A stretch of DNA of 64,000 nt from an uncultured Clostridia bacterium. GTDB lineage: Bacteria; Bacillota; Clostridia; TANB77; CAG-508. Both the position numbers and the translations under genes were made by a program. Position 1 is the stretch's first letter. Each line of letters opens with the position of its first letter. Positions 17,216 to 26,851 of this stretch are shown piece after piece. The notes beneath the pieces are model-generated. The model did not search any database. It saw only the letters and a program-made list of their open reading frames with translations, and was not told the DNA's origin. The stretch is taken from contig CAKOVH010000001.1 in assembly GCA_934121885.1 (NCBI GenBank), forward strand, positions 62,001 to 126,000. The letters run 5' to 3'.

Positions 17216-18046
17216 CTATTCTATAAATTGTAATTTTTCTATAACATCATTGCCGATAATTTCATTTGAAAGTTTTACTAACTTATCAAATAATAATATC
17301 TGTCCTCTATGATGTACATCAATTCCATATAATACTTTGATATTATAATTTGATGCTATTTTCCAAAAATCTGCATTAGGATATCTTACATTACAAATCT
17401 TTTCTTTTGCTTCATCTAAAGATAAAATTTGTAATGTTTTGTTATCATAAAAAATTTTTTCAAAAATATCTGATAAATTTATTTCTAACGGAATATTATA
17501 TTTCTCAGCAGATTTACAAATCATATTTGATACTTTAATATCTATTGTATTAAATTCTCCTTTGTTATTCTTAAGAAAAAGATCTGGATGAGCAATAATA
17601 TCAGGAAGTCCTATTTCCATCGCTTTATCAATATATTGTGCATACCTAATTCTTTCATCATCAGAAAAATTTTCTTTGAAAGTCTTTACCCTTTTTTCAT
17701 CATCATATATAAAATGCTGTCCCAATATAATTTTATCAGTTTCAAATTTTAAGGCAAATAAATTGCTTTCCTCACCTGGCAAATATTCAACTTCATATCC
17801 ACTTTCTATTTCTATTTTATCTTTATACTTTTTTCTTAAATTAGCAATACTATCTAAGTATTCTTCTTTTTCAGAATACTTCATTCTTATATTAGGTCTC
17901 TTGTCAACTTCAAGAGGACAATGATCTGTAAACGCTATTTTCTTAATTCCTATATCTATGTACTCTTTTATATAATCTTCGTCTTTCATATCCATATCAG
18001 CATGTCCACATCTATATGTATGACTATGATAATTAAATTTCTGCAT
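17216..18046 (-). CDS. PHP-domain histidinol-phosphatase family protein
   Basis: This 276-aa metal-dependent phosphatase of the HisK/HisJ type hydrolyses histidinol phosphate in the best-known members. Metal ligands are visible in FNYHSHTYRCGHADM (the H-x-H and the following His), AFTDHCPLE, ESGYEVEYLPGEE, LGQHFIYDD, IIAHPDLFLKN and YGIDVHHRGQ. There are no other histidine biosynthesis genes nearby, so a general PHP phosphoesterase role is equally possible. It precedes the MFS transporter by 20 nt. Confidence 0.8.
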   Translation of the reverse strand: MQKFNYHSHTYRCGHADMDMKDEDYIKEYIDIGIKKIAFTDHCPLEVDKRPNIRMKYSEKEEYLDSIANLRKKYKDKIEIESGYEVEYLPGEESNLFALKFETDKIILGQHFIYDDEKRVKTFKENFSDDERIRYAQYIDKAMEIGLPDIIAHPDLFLKNNKGEFNTIDIKVSNMICKSAEKYNIPLEINLSDIFEKIFYDNKTLQILSLDEAKEKICNVRYPNADFWKIASNYNIKVLYGIDVHHRGQILLFDKLVKLSNEIIGNDVIEKLQFIE

Positions 18047-18148
18047 ACTTTTTCCCCCTACTTTAATTTAATAGGCATTATACAATAAATCATAAAACTT
18101 TACCAGATTTTATAGCTAATATTTATTTTATACTTATATAATAGTTAC

Positions 18149-18182
18149 AAAAAACTTACCAAATTAATGGTAAGTTTTTTTA
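18149..18182 (-). terminator. terminator behind trxA, probably bidirectional
   Basis: AAAAAACTTACC and GGTAAGTTTTTT form a 12-bp stem around an 8-nt loop. T-runs occur on both strands. It touches the trxA stop codon. Confidence 0.8.
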
Positions 18183-18494
18183 CTTTTCAAATATCTTCAT
18201 AAGTTCTTCTTTTGACATTGCTCCAATCATTCTCTCTACTTCTTTTCCATCTTTAAAAAGTATAAATGTAGGTATACTCATAACATTATATTTAGTTGCT
18301 AAATTAAGTTCTTCGTCAATATTTAATTTACAAACCTTTGCCACATCTTTAGCATCTTCTGCAATTTGCTCTACAACTGGTCCCATCATTTTACATGGTC
18401 CACACCAAGACGCCCAAAAGTCAATTAATATTGGTTTTTCTTCTTTTAATACCTCTTTTTCAAAATTTTCAGATGTTAAATTTATTACTGACAT
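18180..18494 (-). CDS. trxA: thioredoxin
   Basis: This 104-aa thioredoxin reduces protein disulfides using the active-site WCGPC (Cys31 and Cys34 from MSVINL). The cis-proline loop MSIPTFILFKDG and the C-terminal helix GAMSKEELMKIFEK complete the fold. I start at ATG 18494, which has GGAGGT 7 nt upstream. The start lies 16 nt after the reductase stop, so reductase and thioredoxin form an operon. Length is normal. Confidence 0.96.
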   Translation of the reverse strand: MSVINLTSENFEKEVLKEEKPILIDFWASWCGPCKMMGPVVEQIAEDAKDVAKVCKLNIDEELNLATKYNVMSIPTFILFKDGKEVERMIGAMSKEELMKIFEK

Positions 18495-18510
18495 ATTCTT
18501 TACCTCCACA

Positions 18511-19377
18511 TTATAATTTATTATTTGCTATAATATGAAGTGCTGCTTTCGCACCTTCATATACAGCTTTATTAATTTGTAATAATCCACCTGTGCAATC
18601 ACCACAAGCATAGATTCCTTTAACATTAGTTTGCATATTTTCATCTACTTGTATACTATTATTTTTTAACACTACTCCTATTTTTTTTGCTAGTTCATCT
18701 GCCGAAGCTGTTCCCATTGCTATAAAGACTCCACTTACCTTTTTACTTGTATTATCATCAAAATCTATTTCTTCTACTTTATTAAATCCTCGAACCTCTT
18801 TTATTCTTTTTTCATTTATATCAAAATTTTGTAAAGACTCATCTCTGTTTTGTACTACTTGCTCTCCATTGGTCAATATACTAACAGAATTTGCTAAATC
18901 TTTTAATGTTTTTGCTTCATGTATAGCATAATTACCACTTCCAATAACTGCTACATCTTTATTTTTATAAAAAAATGCATCACATATTGCACAGTAGCTA
19001 ACTCCTTTTCCCTCATATTCTTTTATTCCTTTAACGTTTGGAGTTTTTCTACTTGTTCCTGTTGCAATTATCACATTTTTAGATATATACTCTTTATTTT
19101 CTGTTATTACTTTAAATTTACCAATGTCTTCAAAATCGATTGATATAACTTCTTCCTTTACAATATTTACCCCAAGCTCTTTTGCTTGCTTTATTCCTCT
19201 ATCAAATAGTTCTTTCCCTGTTAAACTTTCTAATCCATAATAATTATCAATTTTTTCTGCCTTTTTTAAAGAACTATTATCTTTTGATATTACTAAAATA
19301 TTCTTTTTAGCTCGTATTAAGTATAAACTTGCAGATATCCCCGCAGGTCCTGCACCAATAATTATTACATCATACAT
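18511..19377 (-). CDS. trxB: thioredoxin reductase family flavoprotein, probably ferredoxin-dependent type (FFTR)
   Basis: This 288-aa FAD enzyme has IIIGAGPAGISASLYL at the N-terminus, the redox pair CAIC (Cys129, Cys132), and the FAD-binding YACGDCTGGLLQINKAV at the C-terminus. In the second nucleotide domain the loop reads GSGNYAIHEA and the NADPH-phosphate motif HRRxxxR is absent; that position reads LTNGEQVV. It is also shorter than usual (about 310). Clostridial ferredoxin-dependent flavin thioredoxin reductases lack these NADPH motifs, so I infer that type. It precedes trxA by 16 nt, which names its partner. Confidence 0.85.
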   Translation of the reverse strand: MYDVIIIGAGPAGISASLYLIRAKKNILVISKDNSSLKKAEKIDNYYGLESLTGKELFDRGIKQAKELGVNIVKEEVISIDFEDIGKFKVITENKEYISKNVIIATGTSRKTPNVKGIKEYEGKGVSYCAICDAFFYKNKDVAVIGSGNYAIHEAKTLKDLANSVSILTNGEQVVQNRDESLQNFDINEKRIKEVRGFNKVEEIDFDDNTSKKVSGVFIAMGTASADELAKKIGVVLKNNSIQVDENMQTNVKGIYACGDCTGGLLQINKAVYEGAKAALHIIANNKL

Positions 19378-19399
19378 AAATTTTCTCCTTTTAGCAGTT

Positions 19400-20284
19400 T
19401 TAATTCATCAAATCATACATATTCTTAAACTTATATCCTTTTTCTTGTAAATACAGTATAACTTCCTCAAGTGTTTCATATGTTAGTTTTTTATCAGGTG
19501 CATCATGCATTAATATAACAACATTGTTTTTCTTTCCTACTGTCTTTTTAACATTTGAAACAATTTTTTCTTTTGTATCTGCCCCTGCAGCATCATTACT
19601 TAGTGCATTCCAATCTAAATAAGCAATGTTATTTTTAGTAATTTCTTTTATTGCTTTTTGCTTTATTTTATCATATTCTCCACCAACAGAACCACCGGGA
19701 AATCTAAATAAATTACTTGAATAATCTTCTTTTCCTAGAGCCCTTCTTATCTCTTCTTCTGTTTTATTATATTCGTTAAGTACCTCGCTAACATTCGAAT
19801 ATATTTTACTATATTTATGTGTATAGCCATGATTTGCAATATAATGTCCCTCATTGTATTCTCTTTGTATTAATTCTTCATTTGAGTTTACTCTATTTCC
19901 TAGTACAAAAAATGTCGCTTTTATATTATATTTTTTTAAAATATCTAAGATATGTGGTGTAACTGATTTAGAAGGTCCATCATCAAAAGTTAAAAATACT
20001 CTTTTTCCTTCTTCTCCATTATATATATTATCCACATTTTTTATAAAATTTTCTTTGTTTGGATTTTTAACAATAATTACCATTTGCTCACTTATATTAT
20101 TATTTTGCTTTTTTTCTGTTACTCTTGCTGATGTTTCTTTTAAAGTATTTTTATCTTTAATATATTTATAAGCAATTATTCCTGTTCCTATTATAACTAC
20201 AAAAACTAGTAGTATCATTAATATATGCAATACTACTAGCTTTTTTTCATTTTTTGTTTCAAATTCTTCTACTTGATATAACAC
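19400..20284 (-). CDS. membrane-anchored polysaccharide deacetylase
   Basis: This 294-aa NodB-homology protein removes acetyl groups from peptidoglycan or another glycan outside the cell. One N-terminal membrane helix (residues about 18-40, LVVLHILMILLVFVVIIG) anchors it. The catalytic motifs are LTFDDGPSKSVT (base Asp and metal Asp), NHGYTHKYS (metal His pair), FRFPGGSVG, and HDAPDKKLTYETL with the final His. All five NodB motifs are there. It lies 22 nt upstream of trxB, though a functional link is not obvious. Such proteins often act in sporulation or lysozyme resistance. Confidence 0.9.
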   Translation of the reverse strand: MLYQVEEFETKNEKKLVVLHILMILLVFVVIIGTGIIAYKYIKDKNTLKETSARVTEKKQNNNISEQMVIIVKNPNKENFIKNVDNIYNGEEGKRVFLTFDDGPSKSVTPHILDILKKYNIKATFFVLGNRVNSNEELIQREYNEGHYIANHGYTHKYSKIYSNVSEVLNEYNKTEEEIRRALGKEDYSSNLFRFPGGSVGGEYDKIKQKAIKEITKNNIAYLDWNALSNDAAGADTKEKIVSNVKKTVGKKNNVVILMHDAPDKKLTYETLEEVILYLQEKGYKFKNMYDLMN

Positions 20285-20361
20285 CTATAATCGCTTCCCT
20301 TAAAATTACATTTCTTAAAGTATTATATCATGTATTTAGGCAATTTTCCATAAAGTTTTTA

Positions 20362-23106
20362 CTAATTATTTTCATCCTTTGATGTGTTTATTTTTAATAA
20401 TTTAAATATTTCTACAATTACAATTGGAAGTAACACTAAACCTACAATTTCTAAAACATTTGTAAGTGGCAAAACTGGTATACTAAATATATTTCTTAAT
20501 GCTGGTATAAATAATATTATAAACATTAATGAAGCAGATACAAGTATTGCAAGTAATAGCATTTTATTGTTAAATGGATTTGTTTTAAATATAGATTTTT
20601 TATTATTTCTTATATTAAATACATGTACAAGTTCTGATAATGCTAAAACTGTAAATGCCATTGTTTGACCTATTTCTACTTTTACTTCTTGTTTTGATAA
20701 TAATTGTCCGTTATGATAAACCTCTGGTAATTCTGCATCTGGTGTCGCAAGTCCTATAATAAATGCAGCAAGTGTAATTAAACCTATCATAATTCCTTGA
20801 TATACTACTCTCCATGTCATACCTTTTGTAAATATTCCACCATTTGTTTTTAATGGTTTTCTATCCATTACATCTTTTTCTGCAGGATCTACTGCAAGTG
20901 CAAGTGCTGGAAGTGAATCAGTAACTAAGTTAATCCATAAAATATGAATTGGAAGTAATATTTCTATTAAGTTTATATCTATACCAAATTTTTTTCCAAG
21001 CCATGGAGTTATTAATATTGCTAAAAATAGTACAACAATTTCTCCAACATTGCTTGATAATAAAAATTGAATTGCCTTTAATATATTATCGTAAATTCTT
21101 CTTCCCTCTTCTACTGCTGATACTATTGTTGCAAAATTATCATCTGTTAAAATTACATCTGCAGCTTCTTTTGATACATCTGTACCAACAATTCCCATTG
21201 CACATCCAATATCTGCAGTTTTTAGTGCTGGTGCATCATTAACACCATCACCTGTCATAGCAACTACCTCTCCATTTGCTTGCCATGCCTTTACTATTCT
21301 AACTTTATGTTCTGGAGAAACCCTTGCATAAACTGAATAATTTCTAACATTTTTCTCTAATTCTTCTTGTGTCATTTCTTCAAGTTCTGCTCCTGTAATT
21401 GCCTCTTCATCATTTTCTAATATTCCTAACTCTTTTGCAATTGCAACAGCTGTTATTTTATGGTCACCTGTAATCATTACAGTTTTTATTCCTGCAGATT
21501 TACATTTTTGAACAGCAACTTTTACTTCTTCTCTAGGCGGATCAATCATTCCAACCATTCCAATAAAAGTTAAATTATTTTCTATTGTTTCCATTTCTTG
21601 CTGTGTTGGATTATGATCAATTTCTTTATATGCCATTGCTAATACTCTTAGTGCATCTTTAGCCATCTCTTGATTAGACTTATTTATTTCTTTTTTATAC
21701 TCTTCAAGATTATTTTTTACTTCTCCATTAACTATATAATTTGTGCATCTTTGTAGTAATTCATCTATACCACCTTTAGTATATACAATGTATTTATTTC
21801 CTATTTTATTTACCGTAGTCATAAGTTTTCTGTCAGAATCAAAAGGAACTTCTTTTACTCTTTCATATTCAGAAAAGACATTTGGATTAAAATCTAACTC
21901 AAATCCCATATCAACAAGTGCTGTTTCTGTTGGATCTCCTGTTAATTTGTTGTCCGTCCCAACTTTTGTATCATTACAAAGCATACTTGTGTATACTAAT
22001 TTTTCTAATTCATTGTTATTTCTATCTGCTTCTTCTAAGGAAACAATTCTATTATTATAAAACAATTTCTGTACTGTCATTTTGTTTTGTGTTAATGTAC
22101 CTGTTTTATCAGAACATATAACTGTCGCACTTCCTAATGTTTCAACAGCTGGAAGTTTCTTTACAATAGCATGTCTTTTTACCATTCTTTGTACACCAAT
22201 TGCAAGTACAATTGTAGATACTGCAGCTAATCCTTCTGGAATTGCTGCTACTGCTAAACTAACAGCCGTCATAAACATATCTATTACATTTTTTCCATAT
22301 AAAATTCCTATAATAAAAATAACAGCACAAATTGCAAGAGCTGCAATACCTAGCGTTTTTCCAAGTTTATCAAGTTTTATTTGAAGAGGAGTTTCTGCTT
22401 TTTCTGTATTTGTTAGAATTCCTGCAATTTTTCCAACTTCAGTATTCATTCCAGTTTCTACTACAATTCCCTTTCCTCTTCCATAAGTAATTAGCGAAGA
22501 CGAGAATAACATATTTTTTCTATCACCAATTCCTACTTTTTCATCTTCTATTACATTTGCAAATTTTTCTACTGGAACAGATTCACCTGTTAAAGATGCT
22601 TCCTGTGATTTTAAATTTACTGCCTCTACAATTCTAATATCTGCTGGTACATAATCCCCTGTCTCTAATATTACAACATCTCCAGGTACTAGTTCTTTAG
22701 AAGCAACAACTTCTATTTTTCCATTTCTTAAAACTTTAGCAACATGTGAACTTAATTTTTGAAGGGCTTCTAATGATTTTTCTGCTTTGCTTTCTTGTGC
22801 TACACCTATTATCGCATTAACAATAACAACTATTAATATTATAATAGAATCGGTAATTCCTTCTCCTTGCATATATCCTACAACACCAGAAATTATAGCA
22901 GCTATAATTAGAACAATAATCATAAAATCTTTAAATTGCTCCAAAAACTTTATAAATAAACTTTTCTTCTTTGCTGCTTTTAATTCATTTACTCCATATT
23001 TTTCCCTGTTTTCCTCCACCTTTTGTTGTAATAATCCTATTTGTGAATTTATTTCTAATTCTTCTTCTACCTCTTTTACACTTTTATTGAACCAACTTTT
23101 TTCCAT
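20362..23106 (-). CDS. calcium-transporting P-type ATPase (P2A/SERCA-like)
   Basis: This 914-aa cation pump has N-terminal WFNKSVKEVEEELEI, the actuator loop SLTGESVPVEK, TM4 motif VAAIPEGLAAV, the phosphorylated Asp in CSDKTGTLTQNKMT, the nucleotide domain with TKGGIDELLQRC, MITGDHKITAVAIAKELG, and GDGVNDAPALK. Ten membrane helices are expected. TM4 I-P-E-G-L and TM6 NLVTDSLPALALA fit Ca2+ export. I start at ATG 23106 with AAGGAGAG 6 nt upstream; an in-frame start 10 codons earlier is weaker. It is monocistronic by spacing. Confidence 0.93.
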   Translation of the reverse strand: MEKSWFNKSVKEVEEELEINSQIGLLQQKVEENREKYGVNELKAAKKKSLFIKFLEQFKDFMIIVLIIAAIISGVVGYMQGEGITDSIIILIVVIVNAIIGVAQESKAEKSLEALQKLSSHVAKVLRNGKIEVVASKELVPGDVVILETGDYVPADIRIVEAVNLKSQEASLTGESVPVEKFANVIEDEKVGIGDRKNMLFSSSLITYGRGKGIVVETGMNTEVGKIAGILTNTEKAETPLQIKLDKLGKTLGIAALAICAVIFIIGILYGKNVIDMFMTAVSLAVAAIPEGLAAVSTIVLAIGVQRMVKRHAIVKKLPAVETLGSATVICSDKTGTLTQNKMTVQKLFYNNRIVSLEEADRNNNELEKLVYTSMLCNDTKVGTDNKLTGDPTETALVDMGFELDFNPNVFSEYERVKEVPFDSDRKLMTTVNKIGNKYIVYTKGGIDELLQRCTNYIVNGEVKNNLEEYKKEINKSNQEMAKDALRVLAMAYKEIDHNPTQQEMETIENNLTFIGMVGMIDPPREEVKVAVQKCKSAGIKTVMITGDHKITAVAIAKELGILENDEEAITGAELEEMTQEELEKNVRNYSVYARVSPEHKVRIVKAWQANGEVVAMTGDGVNDAPALKTADIGCAMGIVGTDVSKEAADVILTDDNFATIVSAVEEGRRIYDNILKAIQFLLSSNVGEIVVLFLAILITPWLGKKFGIDINLIEILLPIHILWINLVTDSLPALALAVDPAEKDVMDRKPLKTNGGIFTKGMTWRVVYQGIMIGLITLAAFIIGLATPDAELPEVYHNGQLLSKQEVKVEIGQTMAFTVLALSELVHVFNIRNNKKSIFKTNPFNNKMLLLAILVSASLMFIILFIPALRNIFSIPVLPLTNVLEIVGLVLLPIVIVEIFKLLKINTSKDENN

Positions 23107-23165
23107 TTTTTCTCTCCTTTTTAATATTTTGGGCATTTTATTATAAGATATTCACAAACTTTTTT

Positions 23166-23226
23166 ACAAAAAAAGACTTTCTGAATAAACCTACATAAAA
23201 ATGCATTAATTTATTCAAAAAGTCTT
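23166..23226 (-). terminator. terminator behind yqeY
   Basis: On the minus strand AAGACTTTTTGAATAAA pairs with TTTATTCAGAAAGTCTT around a 20-nt loop, followed by TTTTT. It lies about 90 nt after the yqeY stop. Confidence 0.65.
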
Positions 23227-23316
23227 GCTTACCTTATTTAGGTTATTAACCATGCAATAGATATTGCCGTGTTGTTGATTAATAGTTTTTAAGCTACTCC
23301 CTTTTTATATATTATG

Positions 23317-23757
23317 TTATGCTAATAATTTTTTTACTACTTCATTAATTGTTTTTCCATCAGATTGAGCTCCAATCTTTTCTTTTGCTGATTTCATTAC
23401 TTTTCCCATATCTTTCATAGATGTAGCACCTTCATCTTCAATTATTTGCTTTACAATTTTTTCTACTTCTTCTATTGATAATTGTTTTGGTAAGTATTCT
23501 GATAAAATGCTTATCTCTTCATTTACTTGCGCGATTAAATCTTCTCTTCCGCTTTTTTCATAATCTGCAAGTGAGTCTTTTCTTTTTTTACACTCTTTTG
23601 CTATTATATCAATAATTTGACTGTCTTCTACTGTAATTTGTTTATCTTTTTCAATTTGAAGTATTGCAGCCCTTACCATTTGTACTGTATTTTTTCTTAT
23701 TTCATTTTTATTTTTCATACATTCTTTTAAATCTTCTAACAATTTTTCTTTTAACAT
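23317..23757 (-). CDS. yqeY: YqeY / GatB-tail domain protein
   Basis: This 146-aa all-helical protein matches the YqeY family, which shares the C-terminal tail domain of the GatB amidotransferase subunit. Recognisable parts are LKEKLLEDLKECMKNKN, VQMVRAAILQIEKDK, YEKSGREDLI, EYLPKQLSIEEVE and the C-terminal GAQSDGKTINEVVKKLLA. A role near tRNA or aminoacylation is inferred from the domain only. It stands alone between terminators. Confidence 0.9.
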   Translation of the reverse strand: MLKEKLLEDLKECMKNKNEIRKNTVQMVRAAILQIEKDKQITVEDSQIIDIIAKECKKRKDSLADYEKSGREDLIAQVNEEISILSEYLPKQLSIEEVEKIVKQIIEDEGATSMKDMGKVMKSAKEKIGAQSDGKTINEVVKKLLA

Positions 23758-23827
23758 GTTATACCCTCCTTTTGAGTAAACTTATTTTATCACAAATTGC
23801 TTAATATTGTAAATACATTTTTGTGCA

Positions 23828-23850
23828 AAAAATAACCCCCTTTCGGGGGA
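23828..23850 (-). terminator. terminator of the 23884-24168 gene
   Basis: CCCCC and GGGGG close on a 4-nt GAAA tetraloop (minus strand), followed by TTATTTTTT. It begins 34 nt past the stop. Confidence 0.85.
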
Positions 23851-23883
23851 AAAGAATAAATATTCTTTTTTTACTGGTATGGA

Positions 23884-24168
23884 TTATTCTGCATTTTTAT
23901 CAAGCGTATGCATTAATATTAAAGCCATAATGCAAGTTATTGCCGTTAGAACCATCGTAACAATGTATGTTACAACTTTACCAAAATAAATTTCGATTGG
24001 CAATAAAAAGACATCAGCCACAAGCATCATCTTCAATATGCAAAACCGGACCAACTTTGTGAAAAGCTTGAACCTCGTTTTCTTCATAAAGAAGAATATG
24101 GCGTTTACAATCACCAATATGGCGTCAATAATGTTTATAATCTCGCACACCCCTAAAGTAAATTCCAT
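23884..24168 (-). CDS. unknown small membrane protein, GC-richer single-gene unit
   Basis: This 94-aa protein has about three membrane helices (residues about 8-30, 45-62 and 66-88) separated by short basic loops such as KKTRFKLFTKLVRF; it ends TLDKNAE. I do not recognise a family. The start ATG 24168 has GAGGAGGA about 7 nt upstream. It uses a CGG arginine codon (in LVRF) and more GC than its neighbours. It carries its own GC-rich terminator and a structured leader. It is probably acquired like the other GC-richer singletons of this window. Confidence 0.65.
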   Translation of the reverse strand: MEFTLGVCEIINIIDAILVIVNAIFFFMKKTRFKLFTKLVRFCILKMMLVADVFLLPIEIYFGKVVTYIVTMVLTAITCIMALILMHTLDKNAE

Positions 24169-24180
24169 ACTTGTTCCTCC

Positions 24181-24260
24181 TCTCAAGCTTGGATGTTTAA
24201 ATGGATTTATGTAAAACCAATAAGCTTAAGGCAAACCTGCCTTTCACTAATTAGTGAAAA
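24181..24260 (-). promoter_or_regulatory. structured leader of the 23884-24168 gene
   Basis: Three potential hairpins are packed upstream of the start (minus strand): the palindrome TTCACTAATTAGTGAA, AAGGCA/TTGCCTT around GGT, and AAGCTTATTGG pairing with CCAAGCTT. A TATAAT near 24305 could be the -10, but I see no convincing -35 at the right distance. Confidence 0.35.
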
Positions 24261-24479
24261 AAGAAGATAATATATGTAAAGTATTAATTTATACTTAATA
24301 TTATTATACTACCTCTGTCAATATGAATATTTAAATCAAATTTTTCACTTGATAATTGATACTATTTATAATATACTTACGGTAAATTTATAGTAGGAGA
24401 TGTACCACAAATGAAAAAAATCGTATTTACATTTAATTAATAGCATTGTAAGCAAATTTACATCATTATTTTAGCAATA

Positions 24480-25218
24480 TATTTTTTAAAAATTACAGAT
24501 GGCAATTTTATCAGTGTTGTATTATATTATTTGTTATAATAATTGCACTTGTTCTTATTGCTGTTATTACTTCATTTTATTTTGATAAATATACATTTAA
24601 TATTAATCCTATAAAATTTCAAATATGAAATATGCTTTTAAGGATAAACAAGCTAAAGAAATTTATAAAATTGTTTTTTTAGAAGGAATGGGATTTAGAG
24701 GCGGACTAGATACAACTGTTACATTTATTATATTTTTGACTTTGGGTTCAGAATCTGGTTTGGGAAATTTGAATGCACTATTTGGTTTACTTGGGCTTAT
24801 TACATCCTTGTTAGTAAAAAAATACCTAAAAGAAGAATCTAATAAGAAAGCTTTTCTTATATCTGCTTTATCAATATTAATAGTAACAATTCCAATTATC
24901 TTCACCAATTCCTTTACGATGTTTATTATTATAACATAGTATTTAATATAGCATATAAAATAACTCAAATATTAGTTGATACTGCTGTATTTAATATAAG
25001 TTCTAATCAAACATTAACAACTTACCAACTTGAATATACATACCTTAGTGAAGTAATTTATGGATTAGGTAAAGCTTTTAGCGAATTAATATTACTAATT
25101 CCTGTTGTATATGCTTTTAATATAAACAACTTAAGAATAGTTGCTGCAATTTTATCGTTTAGTATCATCCTTCAAATGATTGTTTATAATAAATGTTGTA
25201 AAAATTATTTAAATTAAT
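24480..25218 (+). pseudogene. broken MFS transporter
   Basis: Fragments of one membrane protein lie in different frames. The first runs WQFYQCCIILFVII to FNINPIKFQI and stops near 24628. A second frame covers KYAFKDKQAKEIYKIVFLEG to FTMFIIIT, stopping at 24939. A third runs YNIAYKITQ... wording NIVFNIAYKITQILVDTA to NKCCKNYLN, ending 25218. Two single-base frame changes separate them and no start codon with a ribosome site is left. The piece TLGSESGLGNLNALFGLLG resembles MFS loop regions. It is probably a decayed relative of the two intact MFS-like genes in the window. Confidence 0.65.
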
Positions 25219-25245
25219 ATTATTTTAGTTTTTTGGTCATTATAT

Positions 25246-25290
25246 CAATATCCTCACAATGCTTTTAGCTTGTGAGGATATTGACTTTTA
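25246..25290. terminator. bidirectional terminator between the broken MFS gene and the MATE-like gene
   Basis: CAATATCCTCACAA (25246-25259) pairs perfectly with TTGTGAGGATATTG (25270-25283) around a 10-nt loop. A T-rich tail follows on the plus strand. Confidence 0.7.
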
Positions 25291-25294
25291 TTTA

Positions 25295-26518
25295 TTATAA
25301 TACATTTATTTTTTTATCTTGCTTCTCCTCTATGTCTTTTTTTCTATATATCTTAGATAAAGCTAATCTATAAATTATACTTCTAGAATAGAAATCAATA
25401 AAATTTACTATACCAAAAATATATAATGAAAAAGAAGTATTTATAAATAATAGACATATTAGAACTCTTATTATAACTCCAATAGTAGATCCTATCAGTA
25501 ATATATACGACTTTCCTTGAGTAATACATAATGTTTTATATGTTTCATATGGATATAGTCCAAATATAGCAATTGAGTAAAATATAATATATGGAAAACA
25601 TCTATATAATGGTAAACTTCCATGTGATATTAATAAATAAATAAACGCAAATATAAAATTTAATATGATAATTAATGGAAAGCACCTTTTCTTCATATTC
25701 ATACAATTGCTATATTGTTCTTCATATGTTTTACCCTCAGGAACCTTAATCATTAAAGTTGCCTGATATGCATTTGTGATTATTTCTAATGTCAAACATA
25801 CAGAATAGCAAATAGTATGTATCCCGTATTTTTCAGTTCCCATATAACTTGCAATTACTCCATATAATAATAAGAATATTCTAGATAATACTCTTTCTGA
25901 AACATATGCCAAGCCATATTTAATCACATTTTTTAAAGACTCCTTACTTGGAAATTCAAATTTTAATTTTAGCTTATATAGCATATATACAATTGAAATA
26001 CCCCAAGACACTATGGTTGCAATAAATAATAGTTTTAAATCTCTAGTAAATATATATGCCATAGCGTCTAATCCTATTAAAGATATATAATAAACAACTA
26101 AACTTTTTCTGTATAATTTTAACATTCCTTTAAGTCTTATTAACTCAAAAATTCCATTGGCTAGCCTTCCAAATATTACATATGCTGTATAAAAATTTAA
26201 TAATATATATAACATTTCTCTTTGTATTTGGCTTAAATTAAATATATTTACTATCATACTTTTAGAAATAAAAACAATAACTCCCATTAGCAATCCAAAT
26301 ATGATATTAAACCATAAATATTGCCATTCATTCTTTCTTATTGACCTATAAGTATATGTACCTATTTCTCCAAACGATTTAAATATTGAATCTATTAATA
26401 AGAAACTTCCAGTTACTATTATAGCGTCAACACTAATTAAATTATTAAAAGCTGAATCAATACTATCAGCTATACTCATAAATATAAAACTTACTAAAAT
26501 TGATATAAATTCTTTCAT
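25295..26518 (-). CDS. MATE-like multidrug/oligosaccharide flippase family membrane protein
   Basis: This 407-aa protein has about 12 hydrophobic helices and the general plan of the MATE/MOP superfamily (first helices MKEFISILVSFIFMSIADSI; VDAIIVTGSFLLIDSIFKSF). No drug-specific signature is visible; assignment rests on topology and helix spacing. I start at ATG 26518, with AAGGGGAC about 7 nt upstream. It ends with the charged tail KDIEEKQDKKINVL. It is monocistronic and lies beside the accessory patch. Confidence 0.6.
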   Translation of the reverse strand: MKEFISILVSFIFMSIADSIDSAFNNLISVDAIIVTGSFLLIDSIFKSFGEIGTYTYRSIRKNEWQYLWFNIIFGLLMGVIVFISKSMIVNIFNLSQIQREMLYILLNFYTAYVIFGRLANGIFELIRLKGMLKLYRKSLVVYYISLIGLDAMAYIFTRDLKLLFIATIVSWGISIVYMLYKLKLKFEFPSKESLKNVIKYGLAYVSERVLSRIFLLLYGVIASYMGTEKYGIHTICYSVCLTLEIITNAYQATLMIKVPEGKTYEEQYSNCMNMKKRCFPLIIILNFIFAFIYLLISHGSLPLYRCFPYIIFYSIAIFGLYPYETYKTLCITQGKSYILLIGSTIGVIIRVLICLLFINTSFSLYIFGIVNFIDFYSRSIIYRLALSKIYRKKDIEEKQDKKINVL

Positions 26519-26639
26519 TGGTTCGTCCCCTTTTACATTCAGCAAAATTATACTATAACCGACAAAAAATTACTATATATAAATATATTTTTTACTTTTT
26601 TAAATTTTGGTAAAGAACTTTATAATGTTGTTTCCAATA

Positions 26640-26740
26640 AATATATTACCACCCAATTACGTCAAAATTACGTCAAATCGCAATAAAGAGATACAAACAA
26701 ATCGTTGTATCCCTTTATTATTAATGGAGCGGACGTCGTA
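26640..26740. repeat. direct repeats, hairpin and tRNA-3'-like octamer: possible element end
   Basis: ATTACGTCAAA occurs twice in tandem near 26650-26678. A 15-bp imperfect inverted repeat (AATAAAGAGATACAA / TTGTATCCCTTTATT) follows at about 26690-26719, then TGGAGCGG at 26725-26732, identical to the last 8 nt of the tRNA-Gly at 30854 as seen on the plus strand. Such repeats are common at the integrase end of integrated elements. No integrase gene is present, so this is only a candidate scar. The rest of 26519-26850 shows no gene. Confidence 0.3.
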
Positions 26741-26851
26741 GTTATCTACAACTTTTCTCTCTCTTGACGATTGATACAAATATCAATCAATTTATTAAAG
26801 TATATCATAATTTTTACAGATTGCAATAAGTTTATAGAAAAATTCATGAAT

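Noticed and set aside
24290..24340. TTGACA and TATAAT upstream of the 24168 gene as one promoter
   Set aside because: They are only about 8 nt apart, too close to act together; TATAAT alone may still be a -10.
26725..26760. A degraded tRNA gene beginning TGGAGCGGAC
   Set aside because: Beyond the 8-nt match to a tRNA 3' end no T arm, anticodon stem or acceptor partner can be traced.
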